Of a stretch of DNA of 64,000 nucleotides, positions 24,936 through 34,438 are shown one piece after another. This DNA is from Rhodanobacter sp. B05. Lineage in GTDB: Bacteria; Pseudomonadota; Gammaproteobacteria; Xanthomonadales; Rhodanobacteraceae. The stretch spans positions 124,001-188,000 of the forward strand of contig NZ_MUNU01000013.1 in the NCBI RefSeq assembly GCF_002001085.1, read 5' to 3'. Made by a program: the position numbers and the translations under genes. The first letter of the stretch is position 1; each line of letters opens with the position of its first letter. The notes under the pieces are model-generated. The model was not told the origin of the DNA. It did no database searches and saw only the letters and a list, made by a program, of their open reading frames with translations.

Positions 24936-26243
24936 TTACCGCGCGGCGCTGACGTTGAAGTCGCCGATCGCTTCGACCAGGTCGGTCACCGCGGCCTGCT
25001 CGGCCTCGCTGAGGTCGGGGTTCCAGCAGTCGAGGATCAGCACCACTCGCGTCTGGTCGCTGTGGTTCCAGGCTTCGTGTTCGAACGTGTCGTCGAAGGT
25101 GACGCAGCGGTCGGTTTGCCAGACGTGGGTTTCGCCGCCGACCCGCAACGCGCAGTCGGGAGGCACGATCAGCGGCAGGTGCGTCACCAGTCGGGTATTG
25201 GTGACGCCACGGTGGGGCAGGATGTGGGTTCCAGGGCGCAATACCGAAAACAGGGTTTCCGGGGCATGGTCGCGTATGCGCACCAGCGGGGTGGCATCGA
25301 GCAGGGCAGCGGTCTGCGGGCAGCGTGCGCAATGCTCCGCGTGGCGTTCGCCATGGCGAAAGAAGAAAAAGGCATCCCATGCCGCCGGACCCGGGCCGGA
25401 GGCACGAAGATAGCCTTCGGCTTCTTCGCGAAGACCCGTCTGCAGGAACGACTCCAGTGGTTCCCCGCGCTGGATGACCTCACGCAGTTCCGCGCGAATG
25501 CGTTCGCCGGCGGCCTCCAGCCCGGCTTGCCACGGGAAGCGCTCGCGCGCGTAGAACGGTTGCGGCGGCAGGCCCGGGAAGTACAGGAATTTCGGTGCCT
25601 GGCGCGGATCGGGGAGGTTGGTCGGCTGTTCGTGCAGATAAATGGCCAGGCACTGATCCACGCGTTTGAGCTCGTCGCTCCCATAGCGTTCGCGCAACGG
25701 CTGCAGCACCTCGTCGAATGCCTGTCGCCGACCTTGGTCGACGTAGTCCATCGCGTGCTTGACTGCTTCGCGCAACAGCGGCGCGGTCGAGGCATCGCTG
25801 AGCCAGCGTCCCTGCGACTGTGCCGTGTTGATGGCCCTGAAATAGGCAAGCAAGGCGTCATGGCCGTGGTTCAGGCGCTCGAGCGCCACGCCAAGCCGCA
25901 GGCGCGCCGTGAACGTATCCGGCGCGAGTTGCAGGCAGCGGCGCAGGCTTTGCGCGGCTGCCTCCGCGTCACCAGTCGACAACTGCAACGTACCCAGTTG
26001 CTGCAACACGGTCGGTTCATCGGGACGAGCCTGGTGCGCGGCGAGCAGCAGCGCGACAGCCTGTCCGGGTTGCCCGCGGCCGATGCAGGCGCGGGCGAGA
26101 AACTGCAGGGCTTCGGGATCGGCAGGATCGGCTTCGAGCAGGCGCAGAAAGGATTGTTCGGCCAGCAGCAGATCACGGTTCTGCAACTGGATGCGCGCCC
26201 GCTCGCGGTAATCGATTTGACCGTTGCCGTCTGGTTTGCTCAT
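24936..26243 (-). CDS. TPR-fused aspartyl/asparaginyl beta-hydroxylase-like protein
   Basis: A 435-residue cytosolic protein. Residues about 10-140 are TPR repeats (AEQSFLRLLEADPADPEALQFLARACIGRGQ and following). The C-terminal half is an Asp/Asn beta-hydroxylase jelly roll: HILPHRGVTNTRLVTHLPL supplies the first iron-binding His (about 343) and DDTFEHEAWNHSD the second (about 389), with Arg in the following strand for 2OG. These enzymes use two His as metal ligands. It is opposite in strand to the receptor cluster but immediately convergent with it. It follows the glutaredoxin gene by 52 bp and may share that transcript. Confidence 0.88.
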   Translation of the reverse strand: MSKPDGNGQIDYRERARIQLQNRDLLLAEQSFLRLLEADPADPEALQFLARACIGRGQPGQAVALLLAAHQARPDEPTVLQQLGTLQLSTGDAEAAAQSLRRCLQLAPDTFTARLRLGVALERLNHGHDALLAYFRAINTAQSQGRWLSDASTAPLLREAVKHAMDYVDQGRRQAFDEVLQPLRERYGSDELKRVDQCLAIYLHEQPTNLPDPRQAPKFLYFPGLPPQPFYARERFPWQAGLEAAGERIRAELREVIQRGEPLESFLQTGLREEAEGYLRASGPGPAAWDAFFFFRHGERHAEHCARCPQTAALLDATPLVRIRDHAPETLFSVLRPGTHILPHRGVTNTRLVTHLPLIVPPDCALRVGGETHVWQTDRCVTFDDTFEHEAWNHSDQTRVVLILDCWNPDLSEAEQAAVTDLVEAIGDFNVSAAR

Positions 26244-26295
26244 GGTGGCATTCGCCCGCGGTGCGCAGATGGCGTTGTCAGGTGGGCGATTCGTT

Positions 26296-26904
26296 TCACT
26301 TCGTGCCGGGAAACGTCAGGCTGAGGCCCTCGCCCTGCACGGTGGAGACCCAATCGATCACGATGCCGCGGGCACGCTGCGCGCTGGCCGGGTCGAAATG
26401 CACATCGAGGCCGTTGGCGTGCGCCACGATGTCGTGGGCGCCGGCTGGCGCGAGCTGGAAGCCGGCGCTGTGGTCGGGGCCGATCTCCAGGTGCAAGGCC
26501 ACGCCTTGTGCGTTCGAGGTGCCTTGGCGGATCGCCTCGGCGGCGGCGTCGGTGATGGTGATTTCCGGCGGCGTGCGATCCGGTGCGGCCACGCCGAACA
26601 GCGTGTGCAGTTCGCCGCTGCCATACATCTGGCTGATGATGTCGGCGCCGCCGACCAGTTCGCCGCCCACGTACAGTTGGGGAATGGTTGGCCACTCGCC
26701 GTACAGCTTGATGCCCTCGCGGATCTCGGGATCTTCCAGCACGTTGACCGTGTGGTAGTCGGGCAGCAGCTCGTTCAGGGTGTTGGTGGCCGAGGCGGAG
26801 AAGCCGCACATCGGCTGCTGCCGGTCGCCCTTCATGAACAGCACCACGCGGTGGTCCTTGAGCAGGGTTTCGATACGTTCGCGGGTAGTGCTGTCGAGCG
26901 ACAT
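26296..26904 (-). CDS. grxD: monothiol glutaredoxin (Grx4/GrxD type) fused to a degenerate HesB/IscA-like domain
   Basis: A 202-residue protein. Residues 1-105 form a CGFS monothiol glutaredoxin: KGDRQQPMCGFSASA has the single active Cys, followed by WPTIPQLYVGGELVGGADI, which binds glutathione and a bridging [2Fe-2S] cluster. From about residue 112 (PEITITDAAAEAIRQG) the sequence follows the A-type carrier fold. It has no cysteine where IscA/HesB proteins have three, so this part cannot carry a cluster by Cys ligation. A role in Fe-S trafficking is likely for the first domain; the second may be a docking module. The gene lies between the SGNH hydrolase and the beta-hydroxylase, all minus strand. 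Confidence 0.9.
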   Translation of the reverse strand: MSLDSTTRERIETLLKDHRVVLFMKGDRQQPMCGFSASATNTLNELLPDYHTVNVLEDPEIREGIKLYGEWPTIPQLYVGGELVGGADIISQMYGSGELHTLFGVAAPDRTPPEITITDAAAEAIRQGTSNAQGVALHLEIGPDHSAGFQLAPAGAHDIVAHANGLDVHFDPASAQRARGIVIDWVSTVQGEGLSLTFPGTK

Positions 26905-26967
26905 GGGGCGGCTCCGGAAAAGAGGACAATGATACGCCGCCCTAGATGACGGCGCCTTCGGTCGGGT

Positions 26968-27591
26968 TCAAGGCGCCGGGCCCAGGGCCTTGCGCACGAT
27001 CGGAAGGATTGCCTCTACCCACAGTGCGTACTGTGCTGCCGACGGGTGCAGGCCATCGTCGGTCAGCAGCTCCGGATGGCGACGCGAGATCGGCGTGATG
27101 TCGACGAAATGCGCGCTGGCGCGGCGCGCCTGCTCGTTCGCGATCGCGTTGAAGGCATCCAGGGCCGCCGCGATGGCGGCCGGATCGCGTCCCTGGTCGC
27201 GCGCAAAGCGGGTGACGCCCCAGTCGGGGATCGACACCACCACCACCCGTTGCGGGCGATCGCCGGCCAGTGCGATGGCACGCGCCAGCAGGCTGGCGAA
27301 TTCACCGCGGTAGTCCTCGGCACTGCGGCCGCGATACTGGTTGTTGACGCCGATCTGCAGGGTGACCAGGTCGTACGGCGGTGCCAGTACGGAATCGTCC
27401 ATGCCATGCGCCAGCTCGTCCGTGGTCCAGCCGGTGACGGCCACGATGCGCGGATCCTCGATGGCCACGCCGGCCCGGCGCAGTCGCTCGACCAGCACGG
27501 CCGGCCAGCGCGCCTCGGCGGGCACGGCTTCGCCGATGGTGTAGGAATCGCCGAGGGTGAGATAGTGCAGCGGCGGTGGTGCGATTGTCAT
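26968..27591 (-). CDS. SGNH/GDSL-family esterase
   Basis: A 207-residue protein starting close to the GDS block: LTLGDSYTIGE with the nucleophile Ser at about residue 16. Block III is LQIGVNNQYRGR (Asn) and block V is DGLHPSAAQYALW (Asp/His). It belongs to the TAP/lysophospholipase-like branch but has no signal peptide, so it is expected in the cytosol. Ester substrate unknown. Starts 18 bp after the transaminase gene on the same strand, so an operon is likely. Confidence 0.88.
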   Translation of the reverse strand: MTIAPPPLHYLTLGDSYTIGEAVPAEARWPAVLVERLRRAGVAIEDPRIVAVTGWTTDELAHGMDDSVLAPPYDLVTLQIGVNNQYRGRSAEDYRGEFASLLARAIALAGDRPQRVVVVSIPDWGVTRFARDQGRDPAAIAAALDAFNAIANEQARRASAHFVDITPISRRHPELLTDDGLHPSAAQYALWVEAILPIVRKALGPAP

Positions 27592-27609
27592 CGGCGCAGT
27601 CGATGCCGT

Positions 27610-28854
27610 TCAGGCCACGGCAATCGCGGCATCCGCCTGCTCCTGCGCCATGCTCGCCAGCACCCGCTCGATCCGCACGAAGACTTCGCGCAATTGCGCC
27701 GGCGGCGGCAGCAGGGTCAGGCGGAAATGGCGGCTTCGCGGCACGTTGAAGCTGCTGCCCGGCACCACCAGCACCGATTCCTGCTCCAGCAGGCGCAGCG
27801 CGAACGACTCGTCGTCGAAGCGGGGGATCTGTTCGGCACATACCTGCGGGAAGGCATACAGCGCGCCCGCGGGCGCCACCAGGTCGAGATGGCGGCTGGC
27901 GGCGACACCACGCAGCACGGTCTCGCGCGCCTCGTGCAGGCGTCCGCCGGCAGCGGTCAATGCACCGATGGTCGGCGCGTCCTGCAGCGCCGGCAATACC
28001 GCCCACTGCGCGGTCACATTGGGACACAGGCGCAGCGCGGCGAGCAGCTGCAGCGCATCGCGATAGATGGAAGAACGGGCCGGCTCGCCGGACAGGCTCA
28101 TCCAGCCCACCCGGTAGCCACAGGCGCGATGCACCTTGCTCAGGCCGCCGAAGCTGAGGCATGGCAACTCGCCGGCGAGCTCGGCCAGCGGCTGGAAGGT
28201 GGCGCCGTCGTACAGGATCTCGTCGTAGATTTCGTCGGCAAGCAGCAGCAGCCGGTGCCGTGCGGCAATGTCCACCAGGCGTTGCAGCAGGGCGCGTGGA
28301 TAGACCGCGCCGGTGGGGTTGTTCGGGTTGATCAGGACCAGCGCGCGGGTGCGCGAGGTGATCAGCGCCTCGACCTCGTCGGGATCGGGCAGATGAGCAT
28401 GGCTGGCGAGGCAGCGGTAATAACGCGGCTGGCCGCCGTTGAGGATGGTGGCCGCGCTCCACAGCGGGTAGTCGGGACTGGGCAGCAATACCTCGTCGCC
28501 GGGCTGGAGCAGGGCGCGCAGCGCCAGGTCGATCAGCTCGCTGACGCCGTTGCCGATGAATATCCGTTCGGCTTCGACGTGGCGTGCGCCACGGGCGCGC
28601 TGCTGCGCGGCGATGGCCTCGCGCGCCGTTTCCAGGCCTTGCTCGTGACCATACGCCTCGCTGTCGTGCAGATGGCTGGCGATCGCCTCGCGCAGGTGTG
28701 CCGGCGCTTCGAAGCCGTAACGGCCGGGATTGCCGATATTCAGCTTGATGATGTCGTGGCCGGCAGCCTCCAGCTCGCGCGCGCGCCGGGTCAGCGCACC
28801 GCGGATTTCGTAACGGACGTCGGCAAGGTGCGCACTCGGGATGATCGGGGCCAA
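27610..28854 (-). CDS. alaA: alanine transaminase, AlaA-like (class I/II PLP aminotransferase)
   Basis: A 414-residue cytosolic enzyme closely following E. coli AlaA block by block: YEIRGALTRRARELE, IKLNIGNPGRYGFEAP, FIGNGVSELIDLALRALLQPGDEVL, PSPDYPLWSAA, INPNNPTGAVY, and GGLSKVHRACGYRVGW containing the PLP-binding Lys. It interconverts pyruvate/glutamate and alanine/2-oxoglutarate. No ATG is available at the right place; the TTG at 28854 is preceded by AAGAGGA with a 7-nt spacer and gives a normal N terminus. Divergent from rsgA. Confidence 0.88.
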   Translation of the reverse strand: MAPIIPSAHLADVRYEIRGALTRRARELEAAGHDIIKLNIGNPGRYGFEAPAHLREAIASHLHDSEAYGHEQGLETAREAIAAQQRARGARHVEAERIFIGNGVSELIDLALRALLQPGDEVLLPSPDYPLWSAATILNGGQPRYYRCLASHAHLPDPDEVEALITSRTRALVLINPNNPTGAVYPRALLQRLVDIAARHRLLLLADEIYDEILYDGATFQPLAELAGELPCLSFGGLSKVHRACGYRVGWMSLSGEPARSSIYRDALQLLAALRLCPNVTAQWAVLPALQDAPTIGALTAAGGRLHEARETVLRGVAASRHLDLVAPAGALYAFPQVCAEQIPRFDDESFALRLLEQESVLVVPGSSFNVPRSRHFRLTLLPPPAQLREVFVRIERVLASMAQEQADAAIAVA

Positions 28855-29018
28855 CGCCGGTTCCTCTTGAAGTGGGGCGCCGGCAGCAGCGCCGGCCGGG
28901 TCGATGCTAGCAGCGTGATGCAGTGCAGCGCGAGGCCTTTGGCAGGCGAATCGCGGTTCATCGTCGGGCCATGCCCGGGCAGGGCATAATCCACCGACCA
29001 TGCCAACCAAGCCCCGAC

Positions 29019-30074
29019 ATGAGTGACGTCGAAACGATTGAGCGGCTGCGGCATATCGGCTGGCGTGGCGACGCACTGCCCGGTGACGGGCTGCGCCTCG
29101 CCAGGGTGGTCGCGCAGCATCGCGCCGGCTATGAACTGCATGACGGCCGGAACATCTTCGGTGCTCAGCCGGACGGTCATTTTCTCAAGCGTGGCATGGA
29201 TCCGGCCGCGCGCCCTGTGGTCGGGGATTTCGTGGAAGTGGCCGACGGCACGCCGCCGCATATCCTCAGCGTGGCGCCGCGGCGCAGCGTGCTGTCGCGC
29301 GCCGCGGCCGGCGAGCGCTACGAGCGCCAGCTGATCGCCACCAATATCGATTACGTGCTGGTGCTGACCGGACTGGATGGCGACTTCAACCCGGCGCGGA
29401 TCGAGCGCTACCTGTCGCTGACCGAGGATTCCGGCGCGCAGCCGGTGGTGCTGCTGAGCAAACTCGACACGCGCGAGGATGCCGCCGGGAAGATCGCCGC
29501 GCTGCGCGAGCGGCTGCCCGACGGCACGCCGGTCCACGCGCTCAATTGCAAGGATCCTTCCAGCGCGCAATTGCTTGCACCCTACCTGCAGGCGGGCGAC
29601 AGCGCGGTGCTGGTGGGTTCGTCCGGCGCCGGCAAATCCACCCTGACCAACACCTTGCTGGGCACCGCCACCATGGCCACCGCCGCGGTGCGCAGCCATG
29701 ACAGCCGCGGTCGCCACACCACCACCCATCGTGCCCTGCTGCAGCTGCCCAGCGGCGGCTGCCTGATCGATACCCCGGGCATGCGCGAACTGAAGCTCAC
29801 TGGCGAGGAAAACCTCGACCTTTTCGCCGACATCGCGACGCTGGCCGAGCAGTGCCGTTTCGCCGATTGCGGCCACGGCAGCGAGCCTGGCTGCGCGGTG
29901 CAGGTGGCGCTGGACACCGGCGAGTTGAGCGCCGCCCGCTGGCGCAGCTATCTCAAGCTGCACGACGAGCGAGAGGAGCAGGCCGCCACGCTGGAAGCGC
30001 GCCTGCGCCGCCAGCGCGGCGGGCGCCCGATCGAGCCGCCGCGCGGGCATCGCGGGCATCGCGAGAAGGGCTGA
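29019..30074 (+). CDS. rsgA: ribosome small subunit-dependent GTPase A
   Basis: A 351-residue late 30S assembly factor. It shows the circularly permuted GTPase order: an OB-fold start, then LLSKLDTREDA (G4), followed by G1 GSSGAGKS (200-207) and G3 DTPGMREL. A C-terminal zinc motif CRFADCGHGSEPGC follows. The tail is rich in Arg/Gly/His (RRQRGGRPIEPPRGHRGHREKG), likely RNA-contacting. The ATG at 29019 is preferred to upstream in-frame codons because the conserved region starts there. CATAAT at 28985 is a candidate -10. Confidence 0.95.
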   Translation: MSDVETIERLRHIGWRGDALPGDGLRLARVVAQHRAGYELHDGRNIFGAQPDGHFLKRGMDPAARPVVGDFVEVADGTPPHILSVAPRRSVLSRAAAGERYERQLIATNIDYVLVLTGLDGDFNPARIERYLSLTEDSGAQPVVLLSKLDTREDAAGKIAALRERLPDGTPVHALNCKDPSSAQLLAPYLQAGDSAVLVGSSGAGKSTLTNTLLGTATMATAAVRSHDSRGRHTTTHRALLQLPSGGCLIDTPGMRELKLTGEENLDLFADIATLAEQCRFADCGHGSEPGCAVQVALDTGELSAARWRSYLKLHDEREEQAATLEARLRRQRGGRPIEPPRGHRGHREKG

Positions 30075-30141
30075 CCGGCGCGCGCCGGCGCGGCGGAACC
30101 TCTACTATCGTCGTCATCGTCCTGTCGTCGTGGGGGAGCGC

Positions 30142-30621
30142 ATGCAACGGCTGTCGTCTACATCCACCGGGTTCTACAAGCGGGTGTTTCCAGCCTTGTG
30201 GTTCGGATTCCTTGCGTTGTTCTTCGCCTTGGCGCTGTGGGGTCGATGGCGTGCCGGAATCTCCCATGGCGGGCCGCCGGATGTGATGTTGCTGGTGACT
30301 CCCTTGCTGATGGCGGCGTTCGGCGTGGTGCTGTTCCGCCGGCTGCTGTTCGACCTGGTGGACGAGGTATGGCAGGACGGCGACTGGCTGGTGCTGGTCG
30401 ACCGCGGCCAGAAGCGTAGGGTCGCGTTGACCGACGTGGTGAACGTCAATACCGGCAACACCAATCCGCGCCGGATCACCGTGATGCTGCGCACCGGAAA
30501 TCCGTCCAGTTTCAGCTTCATGCCGGCCAGCCCGCGCAGATTTCTCGGTGCCTTCAGGCCGGATCCGATCGCCACCGAGCTGATCAGGCAGGTGGATGCC
30601 CGGCGGCAGGTGGCGCGATGA
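30142..30621 (+). CDS. two-helix membrane protein of unknown function
   Basis: A 159-residue protein with two N-terminal membrane helices (WFGFLALFFALALWG and MLLVTPLLMAAFGVVLF). A soluble C-terminal part of about 80 residues looks like a PH-like beta domain (EVWQDGDWLVLVDRGQKRRVALTDVVNVN...). No family recognised. Either the ATG at 30142 or a GTG at 30130 could start it; GGGGGAG lies between the two. Its stop overlaps the next start as ATGA (30618-30621), so it is coupled to the DUF1704 gene. Confidence 0.75.
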   Translation: MQRLSSTSTGFYKRVFPALWFGFLALFFALALWGRWRAGISHGGPPDVMLLVTPLLMAAFGVVLFRRLLFDLVDEVWQDGDWLVLVDRGQKRRVALTDVVNVNTGNTNPRRITVMLRTGNPSSFSFMPASPRRFLGAFRPDPIATELIRQVDARRQVAR

Positions 30622-31907
30622 AGGCGCCCGATCCCGCCACGGCGCCGGCATTGCGGCGATACGCCGAGCTCGACCAGCGCCTGCTGGCGGCGGTGCGCGG
30701 CATCCACATCCTGCCGACGGTGGCGTGGCCGGCATCGCTGGAAAGCCGCATGATCGAGGCTTACAGCCAGGGACACTTCAGCCTGCCGGAGGTGCTCTAC
30801 CGGGTGCCTGACCTGGGCGAGGCGCGCGCCGAGCTGGCGGCGATCGAAGCGGCTGCCGGTGGCGGCGATGCACAGGATATCGATCCGCTTGGCGATTACC
30901 TGCGACGCAGTGCCGAGTCGTGGCGCATCGCGGCGCAGATGCTCGAGGCGGTGGGCACGGTCGGCGTCACCGCGCCGTCGATTGCCTTGTACGGCAAACC
31001 GGGTGACCTGATTCCCGGCAGCCAGCGCAGCAATCTCGATGCGGCGCGCTATTTCGTCGAGCTGTCCGACGAACTCGGCGCCGATCTGCTGGCCGACGAC
31101 AGCAGCGACTGCCTCAGCGCGGAGACCCTGCGCGACGAACTGGCCGCGACCCTCGATGCGTTCTTCGGTGCCGGCACGATCAACGTGGAGATCGACCCGG
31201 AGCTCACCGCCAAGGCCGCGGCCGGCGCCACCAGGATTCGCCTGCGTGGCGGTGCCAGCTTCAACGAATACGATCATCACCAGTTGCTGGCGCATGAGGC
31301 ATTCGTGCACTCGCTGACCGCGTTGAACGGCAGGCAGCAGCCTTTGCTGGCCTCGTTGGGGCGCACCTCGCCGCGGGTCACCGCGACCCAGGAAGGGCTG
31401 GCGGTGTTCGCCGAACTGATGTCCGGCGCGATCGACATCGGCCGTCTCAAGCGCATCAGCCTGCGCATCCTGGCGATCGACATGGCGCTGAACGGCGCCG
31501 ATTTCGTCGAGGTGTACAAGTTCTTCAGCAGCTGCGGGCAAACCGCCGCCGACAGCTTCCACTCGGCCCAGCGGGTGTTTCGCGGCGTGCCGCCGGGCGG
31601 CGGCGCGGCGTTCGCGAAGGACAATGTCTACCTTTCCGGCCTGCTCACCGTGCACACGTTCTTTCGCTGGGCACTGAAGCAGCGTCGGCTGGACCTGCTG
31701 CGGCATTTGTTCGCAGGCAAGCTGGCCCTGCACGACGTGATCAGCCTGCAGCCGCATTTCGCCTCCGGCGCGATCCTGCCGCCCCGCTGGCTGCCGCCAT
31801 GGATGCAGCACGTGCATGGACTGGCCGGCAAGCTGGCGTTCTCGCTGTTCATCAACGGCATCCACATGAACCGGGTGCAGGAAGACCAGTTGCTGACGAC
31901 GCGCTGA
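30618..31907 (+). CDS. DUF1704 protein (flavohaemoglobin expression-modulating QEGLA motif family), metallopeptidase-like
   Basis: A 429-residue soluble protein. The motif HEAFVH (226-231) is HExxxH, and ATQEGLAVF has Glu259 in the QEGLA signature 28 residues later. This is the zinc-site layout described for the eukaryotic DUF1704 tubulin carboxypeptidases (MATCAP type): two His plus a downstream Glu, with the Glu of HExxxH as general base. A metallocarboxypeptidase activity is therefore plausible; the bacterial substrate is unknown, and the QEGLA name refers to a reported effect on flavohaemoglobin expression. Translationally coupled to the preceding membrane protein, which may be its partner. 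Confidence 0.85.
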   Translation: MKAPDPATAPALRRYAELDQRLLAAVRGIHILPTVAWPASLESRMIEAYSQGHFSLPEVLYRVPDLGEARAELAAIEAAAGGGDAQDIDPLGDYLRRSAESWRIAAQMLEAVGTVGVTAPSIALYGKPGDLIPGSQRSNLDAARYFVELSDELGADLLADDSSDCLSAETLRDELAATLDAFFGAGTINVEIDPELTAKAAAGATRIRLRGGASFNEYDHHQLLAHEAFVHSLTALNGRQQPLLASLGRTSPRVTATQEGLAVFAELMSGAIDIGRLKRISLRILAIDMALNGADFVEVYKFFSSCGQTAADSFHSAQRVFRGVPPGGGAAFAKDNVYLSGLLTVHTFFRWALKQRRLDLLRHLFAGKLALHDVISLQPHFASGAILPPRWLPPWMQHVHGLAGKLAFSLFINGIHMNRVQEDQLLTTR

Positions 31908-32007
31908 CCGGGTCTCCGGCGGCCGGCCCGGCCGGCCCCGGTGCTAAGATCGGCCATGTTCAACTGCTCCGGCAGATGACGTTCCCTCCCCCGAAGAAAT
32001 CGCTTCC

Positions 32008-34299
<2,292 letters not shown>

Positions 34300-34336
34300 C
34301 CGGCGGCGGTCCGTGCGTTCGCGTATGGGCATGCGT

Positions 34337-34366
34337 TTGGCGCGGACTGCGGCAGGTCGCTAAACT
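34337..34366 (+). promoter_or_regulatory. possible sigma70-type promoter of aceE
   Basis: TTGGCG and TAAACT are separated by 18 bp, about 70 bp before the aceE start, in the gap after maeB. Only moderate consensus match. Confidence 0.35.
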
Positions 34367-34438
34367 CAACTGTTGCCGCGCCGGCTCCCCGACGGCGCGA
34401 ATCCCTTGCAGGCACGCTTACGGTGCCGTGGAGACCTC

